Shown here in pieces: positions 10,340 through 21,948 of a stretch of 64,000 nucleotides of DNA; within the stretch, counting starts at the first letter, position 1; each line of letters begins with the position of its first letter. The position numbers were made by a program, and so were the translations under genes. The notes under the pieces are model-generated. The model saw nothing but the letters and a program-made list of their open reading frames with translations, was not told where the DNA came from and searched no databases. The stretch lies in NCBI GenBank assembly GCA_964019165.1, contig OZ025274.1, positions 7,540,907 to 7,604,906 of the forward strand, read 5' to 3'. This DNA comes from Mastigias papua. Taxonomy: Eukaryota > Cnidaria > Scyphozoa > Rhizostomeae > Mastigiidae.

Positions 10340-13300
10340 CAAAAATCTATGTTCCTGAACATAGTTGTTAACCTAGGAGAAGGTCCAATTTCTTACAAAA
10401 TATACCATAGTTAGTTTCGGTTCTTAACTCCAATGGGAGAGTATTGTAAGCCACAACGCCATAATAAAAGAAAGCTCTTTTGGTGTTCTTAAGTTTACTT
10501 GTAGAAACTCTCAACATTATGTTGTTGTTGCGAGTTTCTTTGCTGTGAAAAACCCGTTCAAAATAGTTTTCTAACATTGGCATGTTTCCCTTTAGACATT
10601 TAAACACTGTTTTGTAGATCTTCTTCGGCAAAGTTTTATCAATTGATGGTATGTCTTTGTCTGCTAGTTTGCCAACACAAGATTCGAATAACAATATTGT
10701 AGCTTTCCGGTAGGGTTGATGATAGAAGTTTGTTAGGGAACAGTATGTGATGGTTGGGACTATTAGTGCTTGGTAGATTCGTAACGTCACTAAGTTAATG
10801 ATAAAAGGCCTTATTCTCTTTAGTAGGCGTATGCGGGTAGAGACCTTTTTGCATATACCTTTGAAGTGTTCTTTCATGTTGAGTGATGGGTCAAGTTGGA
10901 CTCCCAGGTATTTGTTAGCTCTGGGTGGTGTTGATGGGCTGTGATCTCTACTTTACATTGACTTGGCATTCTTGTTGGTTCAAACGTTTTTTAGTACCAA
11001 ACATCTTTATCTCCGTTTTTCCTTCTTTTAAGTTTAAAATAAGTTCATTTTCCCCGCAGTCTGCTTGACAATGTATCGAACCCTTCAGAGAGAACCTTTT
11101 CGATTTCTTGTTGGTCCTTGTGATTATAGACCAGGACGGTGTCATCAGCTTACATGATCATTTTACAGTGCTTTAGCAAGGATGGCATTTCATTAAAATG
11201 AAGGAGAAAGAGAAGTGGCCCTATAATAGAGCCTTGGGGGACACCAAAATATATGGGTAAGGATGTTGACAATGTTCCCAAATAGTTTACCTTCATTTGT
11301 CTGTCAAAGAGGTATTCAGTAAACTATGATTTTTCAATGCCAGATATTTCATATTCAGGGAGTTTAGCGAGGATTTACGAGTGGCTTACTCTGTCAAATG
11401 CCTTACTAAGATCAATAAAAAGAGCTCCTGTGAGATTTCCTTGATCCATTGCTTTATGTATCTCGTCAATAAAAAGCAAAGCTGCTGTTTCTGTACTGCG
11501 CCTTTTACGAAAGCCAAATTGCTGCGTTGAGAGCAGATTGTTTGGATCTAGGTGGTGCATTAGTTGGCCATAGACACATCGTTCCAAGATCTTAGAAATG
11601 GTCGGTAGCACCGAGATTGGCCTATAGTTTGTGTATTTTGCCTTTTCGCCGTCCTTGTAAACTGGTGTGACTTTGGCGGTTTTAAGTTCTTTCGGAATCT
11701 GGGCAGACTTTAAAGAAAGGTTGATGATATGGGCAATCTGTGGTACAAGCTCTTGTGCATAGTCCGTAAGTATTCGATTTGGGATTTCATCGATGCCCTC
11801 TGATTTCTTTCTTTTAAGCTGTTTCAGATGTTTCTTCACTTCTGGTATAGACACTTGTTAGAATTTAAAGATGCTGTTTGAGTTTAGTTGTTTTTGGCAT
11901 GGACAAGACCAAACAAATTCCTTAAGATTGATACAAGACTTGTGAAGGTTTGACGCTAAAGTTTGAAAGAAATAACAGAAACCGTTTGCTATCTGCAGTT
12001 TATCGCAAATCAATTTACCATCTACTTCAAATTTCGTGCATATCACATCTTTTTCCGCTTTTGTAGGAAATAAGTTCTTGATACATTTCTAAAATTTTTC
12101 TGGTTTTGTTGCATGTTCTTCTAGGATGTCTTTGTAATGGCTGATTTTTGCTTTTTTAATTATGTTGTTTACTTTAATTTTCTGTCGTTTATATGCATTC
12201 CAATTTTCCTCTGTTTTACGTTTCTGTGCTCAACGATTTAGAGTATCGCGGAAATTGATTTCGCGTTTAATGCTCTCGTTTAGCCATGGGCATGGTTTTC
12301 CTTTTATGGTCTTTATTGTATATGGCGCATGTCTGCTTGCTATCTTTAATACTGTTTCTTTTAGTATATTCCATGCATATGTTTGATCTTTGCTCATAAA
12401 TAGTGAATCCCAGTTTATATTCTTTACGTATTTTATAATATTCTCCCTATCGTAGTTTTTGTAGTTTCGAGAACGAATTGTTTTGGCTGATATTTGTGTT
12501 TACACTTCTTTCTAATTGCACCGATCATTTCATGATCACTGAGGTTTGTTGTTATCACATCAGTGTGAATAATATTTTCTGGAGAATTTGTTAAGATCAC
12601 ATCTATAATTGTAGAAGTGTTCTCAGTTACTCTTGTTGGCTTTTTGATTACCTGTTTAAAACCATTTATGCTGATGAGGGTTTTTATGTCCTGGTGTCCT
12701 TCTGTGTTTGCGTAATCACAATTTATGTCACCTATAATTATTGTTCCTTTGTTCTCAATCTGTATAGCTTGCAGTTCATCAGTGATCCTTTCAATGAAGT
12801 TCTTGTAAAGGTGTTTTGAAGTGTCAGGGGGGTCGGTATATTACAGAAATCAGAAATGATTTGGTATTTTTGAACGAAATTTCAAGCTACATCATTTCTA
12901 GATCTTCACATTCTAGATCCTCTCTCCTTATGTATGGAATTCCTTCCTTTTCATATGCTCCAATCCCCCCTCCAGGTTTTCTGCGGTTACTACATTCAAT
13001 ACTGTAGCCCCCAATGCTAATGCTTGTGCGTACATCATTAGACAAAAATTTCTTGCTGAGGGATAGTATGTTGACCTTGTTATTGAACAACATGTCCGAT
13101 ATCAAATCTTTTTTCCTGTCAAACCTCTGACATTATGATGAAATATGGAAAAACCTTTAACCCGTAGAAAGTCTTGTAGGCCAATAAATGTTTCTTTGCA
13201 TTTCATACCTGGTCCTGGGCACAGCTCGATGACACCAGATAAAAGCAGCAGTAGTGCGAGGCCTGTATGAGACTCGGCCTAAATGCAATTTGTTTTCTTG

Positions 13301-13470
13301 TCTGTTAACCCACAAGGATGTAACTATCCAAGAAATTTTGATATGATTTGCTGGTTCTCCATAGAACGAGTAGCATGCCGAGTTTGCATTCATAACTGAT
13401 GGCTTCTTGACGCATATTATGCTATAAATTATCAGAGCAAATGTAAGAGCAACCGCCATAATCACACTAT
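10340..13470 (-). mobile_element. CR1/L2/Rex1-group LINE, nearly full ORF2
   Basis: The minus-strand order is a leader ORF (13465-13157), EEP start FSIFHHNVRGLTGKKDLI (about 13140-13080) running into NILSLSKKFLSNDV and YSIECSNRRKPGGGIGAY, the rest of the EEP in broken frames, a linker (12046-11858), then RT: MSIPEVKKHLKQLKRKKSEG, KAKYTNYRPISVLPTISKIL, QQFGFRKRRSTETAAL, ALFIDLSKAFDRVSHS (11854-11375). The catalytic box near 11145 reads stop-ADDT, with the aromatic residue replaced by TAA. The C-terminal domain is one 169-residue frame (10877-10368) ending in RAFFYYGVVAYNTLPLELR. About 3.1 kb of coding is present, so this is close to full length for ORF2, but it has several stops and frame changes. 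Confidence 0.85.
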
Positions 13471-15229
13471 CTACGTTCTCTGATACGGTTCATCTTGTTA
13501 CAATAAATATGAGCAACGTAATATACTCGGGTCAATTAAATGCCAATGATAAATGCTAGTGGTATTGAGTATCAGTAACTTAGTGTAAATAATTTTAGTA
13601 ACAGTATAGCACTCTAGCAAGCTAAATGCCTCCAAGATTTATTACGAAAATTAAAGCAAGTATATTGCCAATGGGGGGAGTATGTCTCCCGCTGTTTTAT
13701 AATAAATTTTGTATACCCTCTCTATTTGAATGTTCTTTATAGATTTTTCATGGAAGCACGCTTGAGATTTATGCTAAACCTACAACTTTTAGTCTTGGAG
13801 ATGCCTTTTTAGCCACATTTTAGAAGTTTAAATTTGAAACTCTTCTCCGTGTTGAAATTATCTGTGTCTGCCATGCCTAATTCAGAACAAATGGTACCAA
13901 ATGTGGGGCTTGGCAGTATTTTGCAGAGTTTTTGACTATTCAAGTTTTTTCAGGGGACAAAGCAAAGCGGACATCATGTAGCTTTCAGAATCTATCACAG
14001 AGGAAGAATAAGCCAAGCTACTCATTCAAATTCGAGGATGAAACAGCCATCACTAAATTGGAGAAAGAAGTTAAAGCATCATTAGAAGAACAACAGGTTA
14101 CAAAATTCAAAAATTTTAACAACTAAGATTTTCACACGATTGCACTCTACTTCATATCCGTTGAAATAAAAACAGAACCATATCAAGCAGATGGACGATG
14201 AACTAATGGAGAAAATGGGCATACAATGTATCAACAAACAAGTTCAGGATTCACTAGAGCGGGAAACTAAGACTTACTAGATCGTTAGTCATTTCGAGCA
14301 ATCATACTTCTACTGCGCAGATAGCGGTAACTTCAGTTCCGAGCCAGCCACCTACAGACAAGTTTCAACCTGTAAGATGCTCCACTTACTAGAATGGTAA
14401 TGATCATGTGTGTACTTGAAGAACCTCGTTTCTCCGTAATGGATAGATATTACTAAAGCGAACAAATTAATGGCAAAGCGCCTGTCATATTGATTAGGAG
14501 GACCTGCATTTGTATACCCTCCTACTCAAACTTGTCAAGAGACACCATAGCCCATTACTGTTATATAACATGAAATTCAAATTCTATTCAATTTATTTGA
14601 TTTCTGATGTGTTTAGACTATTGGGCCTACCTAAAATTTATGTCTTGCAATATTTTCGAGTGAAATATTAATTTCTCAGGACGCTTCCATTGGAAACTAG
14701 TCAAAGATATGTGCTTTACAGCAATTGTTTTTGGCTGAAGGATATGCCTCTTCTAATTGTCATTACTTTCTGGGAAATTGAAATGAGATATATTTGATAT
14801 TTAGCCAAGGGAAAACATTTCATTTTAGAGTAAATAACTGAAATATGTAAATGTATTCATCATATCAGCGACCTGGGGACATTACATGAAAAGTCAGGGA
14901 GCTTTTCGTCACAAGACTGCACGAACTCCGTCTCCCAACGTTCTCTACTTTTCATAATATTTCTGCTATAAGGAGAACTTCATTTTCTCCAACCTCCCTT
15001 AATGAAACAAGCATGCTATTTACAATCGTGGCCTTGCTTATCTCTTGCATGAAAGGGAGATCCCAATGGAAGAAATAAAAGTTACCATGTTTATTACCCC
15101 TTGGGTTTCTAAACCGCGGAGGCTTAGAATTAAATTTCTTAGTCTATTTGTTGACTTTTATCTCTTGGAGGTAAAATTTTCAACTTTGGCAGCTAACTGT
15201 TCTGCCAACTTTGGCTTCTAGTTAAACAG
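13471..15229. other. No gene identified; one short unknown ORF
   Basis: A 64-codon plus-strand frame at 13932-14126 encodes a lysine- and glutamate-rich, probably helical peptide (ITKLEKEVKASLEEQQ). About 65 bp further, a second frame reads DDELMEKMGIQCINKQVQ, which is loosely reminiscent of a SAM domain. The two together might be decayed exons or part of a LINE ORF1. I cannot assign a function. Confidence 0.35.
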
Positions 15230-15866
15230 GTAGAGAACCATGTAAAACCATACTTGTTCATGCTAGTATGTGGATTTCGCAAAGGATATAATACTCAACA
15301 GGCTTTAGTTCGCTATTTGGATAAATGAAAGTTTTGTCTTGATGTGGCTGGTGTACTGTTATAATGGGTCTCTCGATAGCTTTTAGCTGCTTCAGATTTG
15401 ATCTTCTTGTCGCCAAATTCCATGCCTACAACTTCAGTTATGATTCCCTGTCACTTATTCAAAGCTACCTGTATTATAGACAGCAGAGGCGTAAGGTCAG
15501 TGGATCTTCTAGCTTCTGGAAGCAACTAACCTTAGGAGAGCTGCAAGAGTCTGTCATTGGGCCTCTTCTATATTTACGACTTGCTTATCTCTCTAAGCAA
15601 TTCTGAGGTCTGGAAATATGTAGACAACATGACGTAATTCTTTTGTGATGTTGATATTGATAGTGTATTTAATCGTTTGGAATTAGGTTCAGCACATGCA
15701 GTCAAATAGCCCTCTGACAACTATGTGAGCTCAATAAAGATAAATGTCATCTATTACCATTTGGTGATATCAGTAAACAATCTGTTTCAGGTGAAGTTTG
15801 CAGTTCTACCATTACTAGCAGTATTGAAGAATAGTTGCTAGGGGTTCTTTTAAGCCGCTCTTACAC

Positions 15867-16140
15867 AGCATAGCCGCCAAATGTTTGATTGGTTGAGGGC
15901 TCTGGCAAATTCTATTTTCTCCCAACCCATTTGACCAATCAGTAAGCAGGATTGTGACTACACGTGAGCTCCACAGCTAAGTTTAGGCCTGTTTTCGGCG
16001 TTTTTGCATGTTTTTACCATCCTTCCTACAAAAAACATTGCACGCCCGAGGAGTGCGATTTTATCGCTGATTTTTTGTCCAACTGGTCTTCATACATTGT
16101 CATTTAACCTATATTGGCACCGCCGTGCGATCTCAAAGGG
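15867..16140 (+). repeat. Left 274-bp terminal inverted repeat
   Basis: Starts AGCATAGCCGCCAAATGTTTG, contains TTTTCTCCCAACCCATTTG and ends ATCTCAAAGGG. Pairs with 17833-18106; differences lie near 15943 and at two positions near 16018-16021. Similarity to the right arm stops abruptly after 16140. Confidence 0.95.
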
Positions 16141-16215
16141 GAGGCGAACAGGACCCATCCAAATATTGAGAATTTTTGCATTTCATTTTTTCAATATTTA
16201 TCCACGGCTCTCTAT

Positions 16216-16322
16216 CAGCGATAATATATTTCGATGTAGATTAAAATACATAAGCATGCTACAATAAATCAGCGATAATACATAGTGATATAAATTAAAA
16301 TACATAAGCATATTAAAATAAA
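16216..16322 (-). repeat. 54-bp tandem duplication
   Basis: CAGCGATAATATATTTCGAT at 16216 and CAGCGATAATACATAGTGAT at 16270 start two adjacent copies that both end in AAAATACATAAGCAT plus a short tail. They lie just past the 3' end of the minus-strand LINE fragment at 16380 and may be its 3' UTR repeats. Confidence 0.7.
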
Positions 16323-16379
16323 ACTTAAACAATGAAGACTAATATATACGACTTAAAAGTAAATAAATACTGCTCTTCC

Positions 16380-17150
16380 TAGAGACCATGCTTTTGGGAA
16401 GTTGCTGGTTGCTGGTGTAGCAAGTACGCTCTTAGTTTTCGCTTGAACGCGGAAATTGTGTGACTATCTCATCCCATAAACAGAATAGTGAAAACTTCTT
16501 TTGGAAAATTCTAGGTTTTGCTTTGGGATGTTGATATCATGACAGTTTCTTGTCTCATATGCAGATATCTGAGATCTCATGGTGAGTTTTCCATAAAGAA
16601 TGCTAGGACATAAGTTATTCAATATCTTATATGTAATTACGGCCTTATTATATTTAGCAAGGTTAAGGGCTGATAGCCAATTGCACACCCTCTCGTCCTT
16701 TGGATATGTATTTTCAATTAGCGTACTAGTCCTATTTTGTAGATGCTATAAATGATCTAGTTTTGTGCCTAATAGGCTACCTAATAGTTCGTTTCCATAT
16801 CTTAGATTATATTCAACGAGGGATCTGTAGATCTGCTCTAGCTTGGTTTGAGGTAAAATATCTGCTAGTTTGCGAATTGAGGGTAGCCCACATTTAATTT
16901 TGCCCTTCAGACTTTGCATTGTTCAGTGCAAGTTAAATTTTCATCAACCGCTAGCCCAAGATATTCTACTCTCTGAATCCTTATCGAATCATCGGCTATC
17001 TTTAATTGCACCGGTTGCTGGATACTATTGAGTTGCCATTTATGACCCACGATCAGGAATTCGGATTTGCTAGCGTCAAGACTAAGTTTATTGCTTCGCA
17101 TCCATTCTGAGGTATTGGCTAATTCCTGAGAAAATGGCATTACCTAAATG
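16380..17150 (-). pseudogene. 5'-truncated LINE RT C-terminal fragment inside the long-TIR element
   Basis: On the minus strand, WMRSNKLSLDASKSEFLIVG, then VEYLGLAVDENLT (17140-16907), and after a broken stretch LNLAKYNKAVITYKILNNLC and LEFSKRSFHYSV (16688-16464). This is the thumb and C-terminal region of the same LINE group as the fragment at 341-1230 (compare MRISKLSLNASKSDF and YAKRSFYFSGV). It entered the DNA element as a 5'-truncated copy, or was there before the element was last mobilised. Stops and frame changes make it non-functional. Confidence 0.8.
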
Positions 17151-17641
17151 TCTCTAAAGCAGTGTTATTTATGAGTAAATTGTTGAAAGCATTACCGAAA
17201 AGCTTGTTATTTCATTTAAATTAGTTCACTTACCTATATTCGCTGTCACAAAAACAAATTCTGTACTGGGATTGGGATATGCAGTGCATGTAGATAACGA
17301 CAAGTTTCATTCATAAATCAAGTCACAATCTTTCTTTGGGCAAAGCCACTTCTTACTCCTCTATGTGCAATGTTCTTTGCTGTTCTCAAAACCAACTTCT
17401 TTATCTCAAGAGTATCAAAATGAATCGCTCAATCCATTTAAGCAGTCATTGCCAAAGGTCTACTTTCATTCTGCGATGCGATCAACACCTTTTAAACTTA
17501 TGGCAAGACGAAACTGATGACTACACTTACGCAGTCTAGGACTGGAGACTAAAACTTGTTCAAAAAGGGCGGGAAAATTTTAAGAGTGGGTGTTTTCGTA
17601 ACATTTAGGTAATAGTTCACGTTTTTCAAAACAAATTCGGA

Positions 17642-17869
17642 ATGCCTAGAGGAAAAAGGAAGTTATGCTCCAACATTCTTCATTACAAATGGAATTGTTC
17701 TTCTCCAGTTTTACTCAATTTGAAAGATAAACTAGGACCTGCAAATGTTTTCTCCAAAGCATTCATATACAATAAAGCCAAACATGGCCTAGTCTGCACT
17801 GACTGTTTATTGAAATGTCTTTTCAAACGATACCCTTTGAGATCGCACGGCGGTGCCAATATAGGTTAA
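17642..17869 (+). CDS. Unknown 75-residue ORF inside the long-TIR element
   Basis: The frame starts MPRGKRKLCSNILHYKWNC, includes NVFSKAFIYNKAKHGLVC and a cysteine pair CTDC, and ends in the right terminal repeat (from 17833). It is basic and has five cysteines. It is the only part of the element that is neither terminal repeat nor LINE. It could be a remnant of the element's own transposase, a captured host exon or chance. I do not recognise a family, and its expression is unsupported. Confidence 0.3.
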   Translation: MPRGKRKLCSNILHYKWNCSSPVLLNLKDKLGPANVFSKAFIYNKAKHGLVCTDCLLKCLFKRYPLRSHGGANIG

Positions 17870-18106
17870 ATGACAATGTATGAAGACCAGTTGGACAAAA
17901 AATCAGCGATAAAATCGCACTCCTCGGGCGTGCAATGTTTTTTGTAGGAAGGGTGCTAAAAACATGCAAAAACGCCGAAAACAGGCCTAAACTTAGCTGT
18001 GGAGCTCACGTGTAGTCACAATCCTGCATACTGATTGGTCAAATGGGTTGGGAGAAAATAGAATTTGCCAGAGCCCTCAACCAATCAAACATTTGGCGGC
18101 TATGCT
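17833..18106 (-). repeat. Right 274-bp terminal inverted repeat
   Basis: Reverse complement of 15867-16140 apart from three substitutions. Begins CCCTTTGAGATCGCACGG and ends TTTGGCGGCTATGCT, directly before the CTCTTACAC target copy. Confidence 0.95.
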
Positions 18107-19130
18107 CTCTTACACGGTCAGATTTTGTCGACTTCGACAGTCGAATTCGACAAAGTCTGACCGTGTAAATTAAAAAATCGAATGTTGAACGCCACCACCA
18201 AACTGTCGAATTCGATTTTTTGAAAATTGAACATGTTCTATTTCTTTCGACAAATCGAACGGTAAATGAATGAATTTGTTTGCTCGCTCATGCTTCCCCG
18301 TCACCTGTATCATGAAATTCCGCACTGTATCACGAATCAGTGTGGCCTAAGTGCAATAAAACGAAGTATTAATTGCTAAAGAAGAAAGAGAAGAGGGTTC
18401 AATAAAAGAAAGACTTTCATCAAAATTTGCTCGGGAATCATTATCGCGTATTTCGTGTAGTAGTCATTTTCTTCGGCGAAGCACAACTCCTTCAAAGGTG
18501 TATCGTAAGCCCTAGTACCCATTCCTTCATCAATTTTGTACATTTTCCGCTCTTATTTCTTCGTCTTTTAATACCAATACTATTAATATCGCAGCTAAAG
18601 CAACCAGGTCTTCTATATTTGTTGCAAAACAACAGTTTGGCTGTTTTATTCGATAAAAGCTAATCATGATTCGACAAAATCTGACCGTGTAAAAGGGGCT
18701 TTCGATTCGACAAATCTGAAGCAAGGCAAGATTCGACAAATCGAGTTCGACAAAATCTGACGGTGTAAGAGCGGCTTTAGACAGTAAGCTTACCTCTAAG
18801 CAGCATGTAAACTTTCTATGTCAAGAACTCAGCAGCAAAATTCATGCTCTATCACGTATATCACACTATATGAACGATGTTAAATGAATTACGGAAATTG
18901 GTGAAAACATTCTTAAATAGCCAATTCAACACTGCCCTTTAATATAGACGTTCCAGTAGGAAGCTAAAAACCAAACTTAATTACAAGCTGCATGAACGGA
19001 CACGTAGAATACCGTAAAGGGATCAGGAATCTTGCTTTGAAGAAAACGTTTACAAGTTGATAACAGGATCTCAGTGCATCAGAAGAAGTTACAGCCATTG
19101 GTGATAGAAATCATCAAAAAAATCGTAGCC

Positions 19131-20581
19131 TAAATTCCTCGTTTATTGGTGAAACATTTTGTCCACAAACATGCCAGTATAGCCGTAAAAATGAACGTGC
19201 TATTATTATATGAAAAGTGCGATCTGTTACGTATGACTCAGAAACTGTTCGCTGTAGGGGTCCCCATTATGGTGTACACTACCACTATCAATTAGACCGT
19301 CGCCAAATCTTTTCCTCATAGCTATCTCAAATATTGCTTAACAACAGGCTTCATACGAAAAAGGATAAAAAATGCACTAGTGTTTTACATGCCTCCACTT
19401 TATCTACTTTTAGCAAACATGAGATCATACTTTACATAGGTTGGGCACGGCTCAGCCAAATAAAAAGTAGGGGATTGCATTTAAAAGGTGGGCTGCAAAG
19501 AATAAAATTGCTCGATAAATGCTAGAAAAATGGCTGGTTGGCAAAAACAGGGGAGCTGAAGCTCCCATAGTCCCCCAGTGACGCCGTGCTTGTTGGTTGG
19601 TTATTGCCACTGCTATCTATTGAGAGTATACACATAACATAACTGCTGTATATTTTGGTCGAAGGTTCCAAATTGTTCCACACCTTTAAACAAAGATTTA
19701 AGTGTGCTGTCAGAAGAAATATTGCAAAAGTTGAAGGATCTTTTTTATTTCGTACTTTCCCATCAGTCTAATGATGGACTCATGGTGATTGCAGGTGGTC
19801 TGTAACGAATTATGATGGATTACAAACTCGATTACAAATTAGGTCCATGATTACGAAAACCCTACTGCAAAGCCTTAGGAAACTATACTACATACTAATA
19901 AATTCAGCTCTGTAAGTGCCCATTCGTTTTGAAGGTTGATTCACCCTATGATATGGTAACAAAATAGACAATATGGTACCTTGTAGCTATCTCTCTTTGC
20001 TTACTATCTACAGAGTACCCATTTTATCATCCTCCCTTTGACTGGCAATGATACATAGAAAAGGCCTATGCCATTGATACTCACTACAGGGTAATCATAT
20101 GAACAGATTTGAAGCCATATCGACATTTGTATCGTTATGGAAGCACTTCCTGATAAAATAAGTCACTCCTGCAGTTCTCTCGCTGGACAATATTCTTTTC
20201 CGTTGCACAACTAAATCATTTCCGTTGCACAACTGAGTTACTTCCCCAAGGAAGTTCACAAAACAATCCTCAACTGAGGCAAACCAATAATCTTCATGTA
20301 CTTCACTAGCGCATTGTATTGTTGTCCAATGAAAACAGGAATATAGACAATTTGCGATAAACGATGACCAATCAATTGGAGCTGAAAGAGAATTATATTC
20401 GATTGCAGCAGGAAAGCTCCTCCGTGTACGCTCAAAGGACCTTTCATACTAAATCTTTGCATACTCCTGGAAAACTTCACATCACAAGTCAACAAAGATC
20501 TCAAGACATAGCACGTAAAAATACTTGCATTTTATTGATATATTTACTTGCCATTTCTTGACATTATTGCTGAATTCTGGT
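19131..20581. other. No recognisable feature
   Basis: AT-rich sequence with only short open frames and no motif I can name. Confidence 0.5.
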
Positions 20582-20619
20582 AAATATATATGGATATATA
20601 TATATGGATATATATATAT

Positions 20620-20682
<63 letters not shown>
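20582..20682. repeat. (TA)n array with GGATATATATATAT units
   Basis: Three TGGATATATATATA-type units lead into an uninterrupted (TA)n run of about 50 bp. The frames across it encode only Tyr-Ile. Confidence 0.95.
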
Positions 20683-20844
20683 TATATATTTTCATATGTA
20701 TATATGTTTATATAGACAGTATATGTATACATAGTAAATTATATAGATATCTGTATATTTGTGTATATGAAAAATTTATTCCAAATTGTGGCAGCCCAGT
20801 CTTGACTTAGTATATACTATATGTCAGCCTTAATAGGAAGATGG

Positions 20845-20978
<134 letters not shown>

Positions 20979-21038
20979 TTATTCAATTTTGGTTATGTAT
21001 ATACTGTATGTGCGCTCTGTAAAGTAAAGGTAAAGATC

Positions 21039-21069
21039 TTTCTGATGAAGCTATACGCGAAACGTTAAA
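21039..21069 (+). ncRNA. Hammerhead-ribozyme-like motif (weak)
   Basis: CUGAUGA at 21042-21048 is followed by a 10-nt stretch with a short GC/GC stem II and then GAAACGUU (21059-21066). This has the same spacing and the same GAAACGUU segment as the motif at 41858-41893. Stem I is only UUU/AAA here, so the call rests mainly on the core. It lies between two (TA)n blocks, as do the other motifs at 41829-42292. Confidence 0.4.
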
Positions 21070-21134
21070 CAGTTGTTTTTATTATGAGAGTCTATATAAA
21101 TTTTTAAAAGCTTTTAGTGGAAAGGCTATTGAAT

Positions 21135-21169
<35 letters not shown>

Positions 21170-21948
21170 CATGACAGATAAAGTGTTGACGTAAATTGTG
21201 GCTCAATTTAAAATTTACCCTATGCGACCTTAGTTCATTGCTTGTTGATGAAATAACAACGTTGCAAGCAGAATTCATTCAACTTTCATAAACCTGAACA
21301 AGAATAGTCCGTTTTTGCCATAAAGCTGTGATGTATCCGCCTTTTGTGCGAGAACCATTTGTGTTTGTAAAGTTTGACAATGAAAATCTGAGACATACTT
21401 CTCTATTTCTGGAGTAAAATATCACCAGTCTCATCCTTGATTGCTGGTGAACCATGGGAATGCTCTTTTTGCTTGTATATCATGCACAATTTCATATTTT
21501 CAAAACCGTTTAGTTAGAGACTGCTTTCTGGCCAGAGAAACACAGCAATTACATACATTTCTCATATATTTTCGTCTTTTCAGTTCGCTATAGAGATTTA
21601 TATTCATATTTATATTCTTATTTGATTTGTTTAGGGAGGGTTGACCTTCATCGGAAGTTGTTGTTCAAGGGACCCTCCAAAAATAAGGAGATAGTGAACC
21701 CTGTATTTATTTTTGAAACCACCCAGGGAGGATGCCGACTTAGACTCAACAGGAAGGCTACTCCATAGTTTAGCTCCGCGGAAAGAAAAACATTTTTATC
21801 CATTTGCTGAACTTTTCTTTGGCAACCTTAAATCAGTCTCAGTGTTCCAGAGGCTGGCGGAGGAGCAGGTTGAGTTTTTGGTGAAGAGGTTACACAAGTA
21901 TTGAGAAGCCAAGTCATTGAGCGACTTGAAGACCATTGTTTTGGTTTT

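Larger units (their letters stand above)
15867..18106. mobile_element. Long-TIR DNA element (Mutator-like), 2240 bp, 9-bp TSD
   Basis: Two 274-bp terminal inverted repeats (15867-16140 and 17833-18106) differ at only 3 positions by my alignment (about 99% identical). The element is flanked by a perfect 9-bp duplication CTCTTACAC (15858-15866 and 18107-18115), which is part of the terminal repeat of the surrounding MITE. Long inverted repeats with a 9-bp duplication are typical of Mutator-like elements; assignment is inference because no transposase is present. The interior holds a LINE fragment (16380-17150), a 54-bp tandem repeat and a 75-codon ORF of unknown origin. Near-identical arms suggest recent movement. 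Confidence 0.85.
15853..18776. mobile_element. TTA-flanked MITE (Harbinger-like), split by an inner element
   Basis: The ends are AGCCGCTCTTACAC (15853-15866) and its exact reverse complement GTGTAAGAGCGGCT (18763-18776). When the inner insert is removed the terminal repeat extends to about 30 bp (through GGTCAGATTTTGTCGA) with one mismatch. The flanks are TTA (15850-15852) and TTA (18777-18779), which is the target preference of PIF/Harbinger elements. Without the insert the MITE is about 675 bp. Its terminal motif recurs inside: a hairpin at about 18111-18162 and an extra copy TTCGACAAAATCTGACCGTG near 18671. No transposase is seen, so it is non-autonomous. Confidence 0.8.
15230..19130 (+). 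pseudogene. CR1-like LINE RT fragment split by nested DNA elements
   Basis: The left half (15230-15849) gives RT blocks: LVCGFRKGYNTQQALVRYLD, LVAKFHAYNFSYDSLSLIQS, SVIGPLLY, then a region with a TMTQFF-like catalytic stretch in which the ADD box is lost. It stops at GVL. The right half (18780-19130) resumes with DSKLTSKQHVNFLCQE and SSKIHALSRISHYMND, the normal continuation in this LINE group. Joining 15849 to 18777 gives GGGGTTCTTTTAGACAGTAA, which reads GVLLDSK in frame. The 2.9 kb between them is therefore a later insertion. The LINE already had stops, so it was probably dead before the insertion. Confidence 0.85.
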
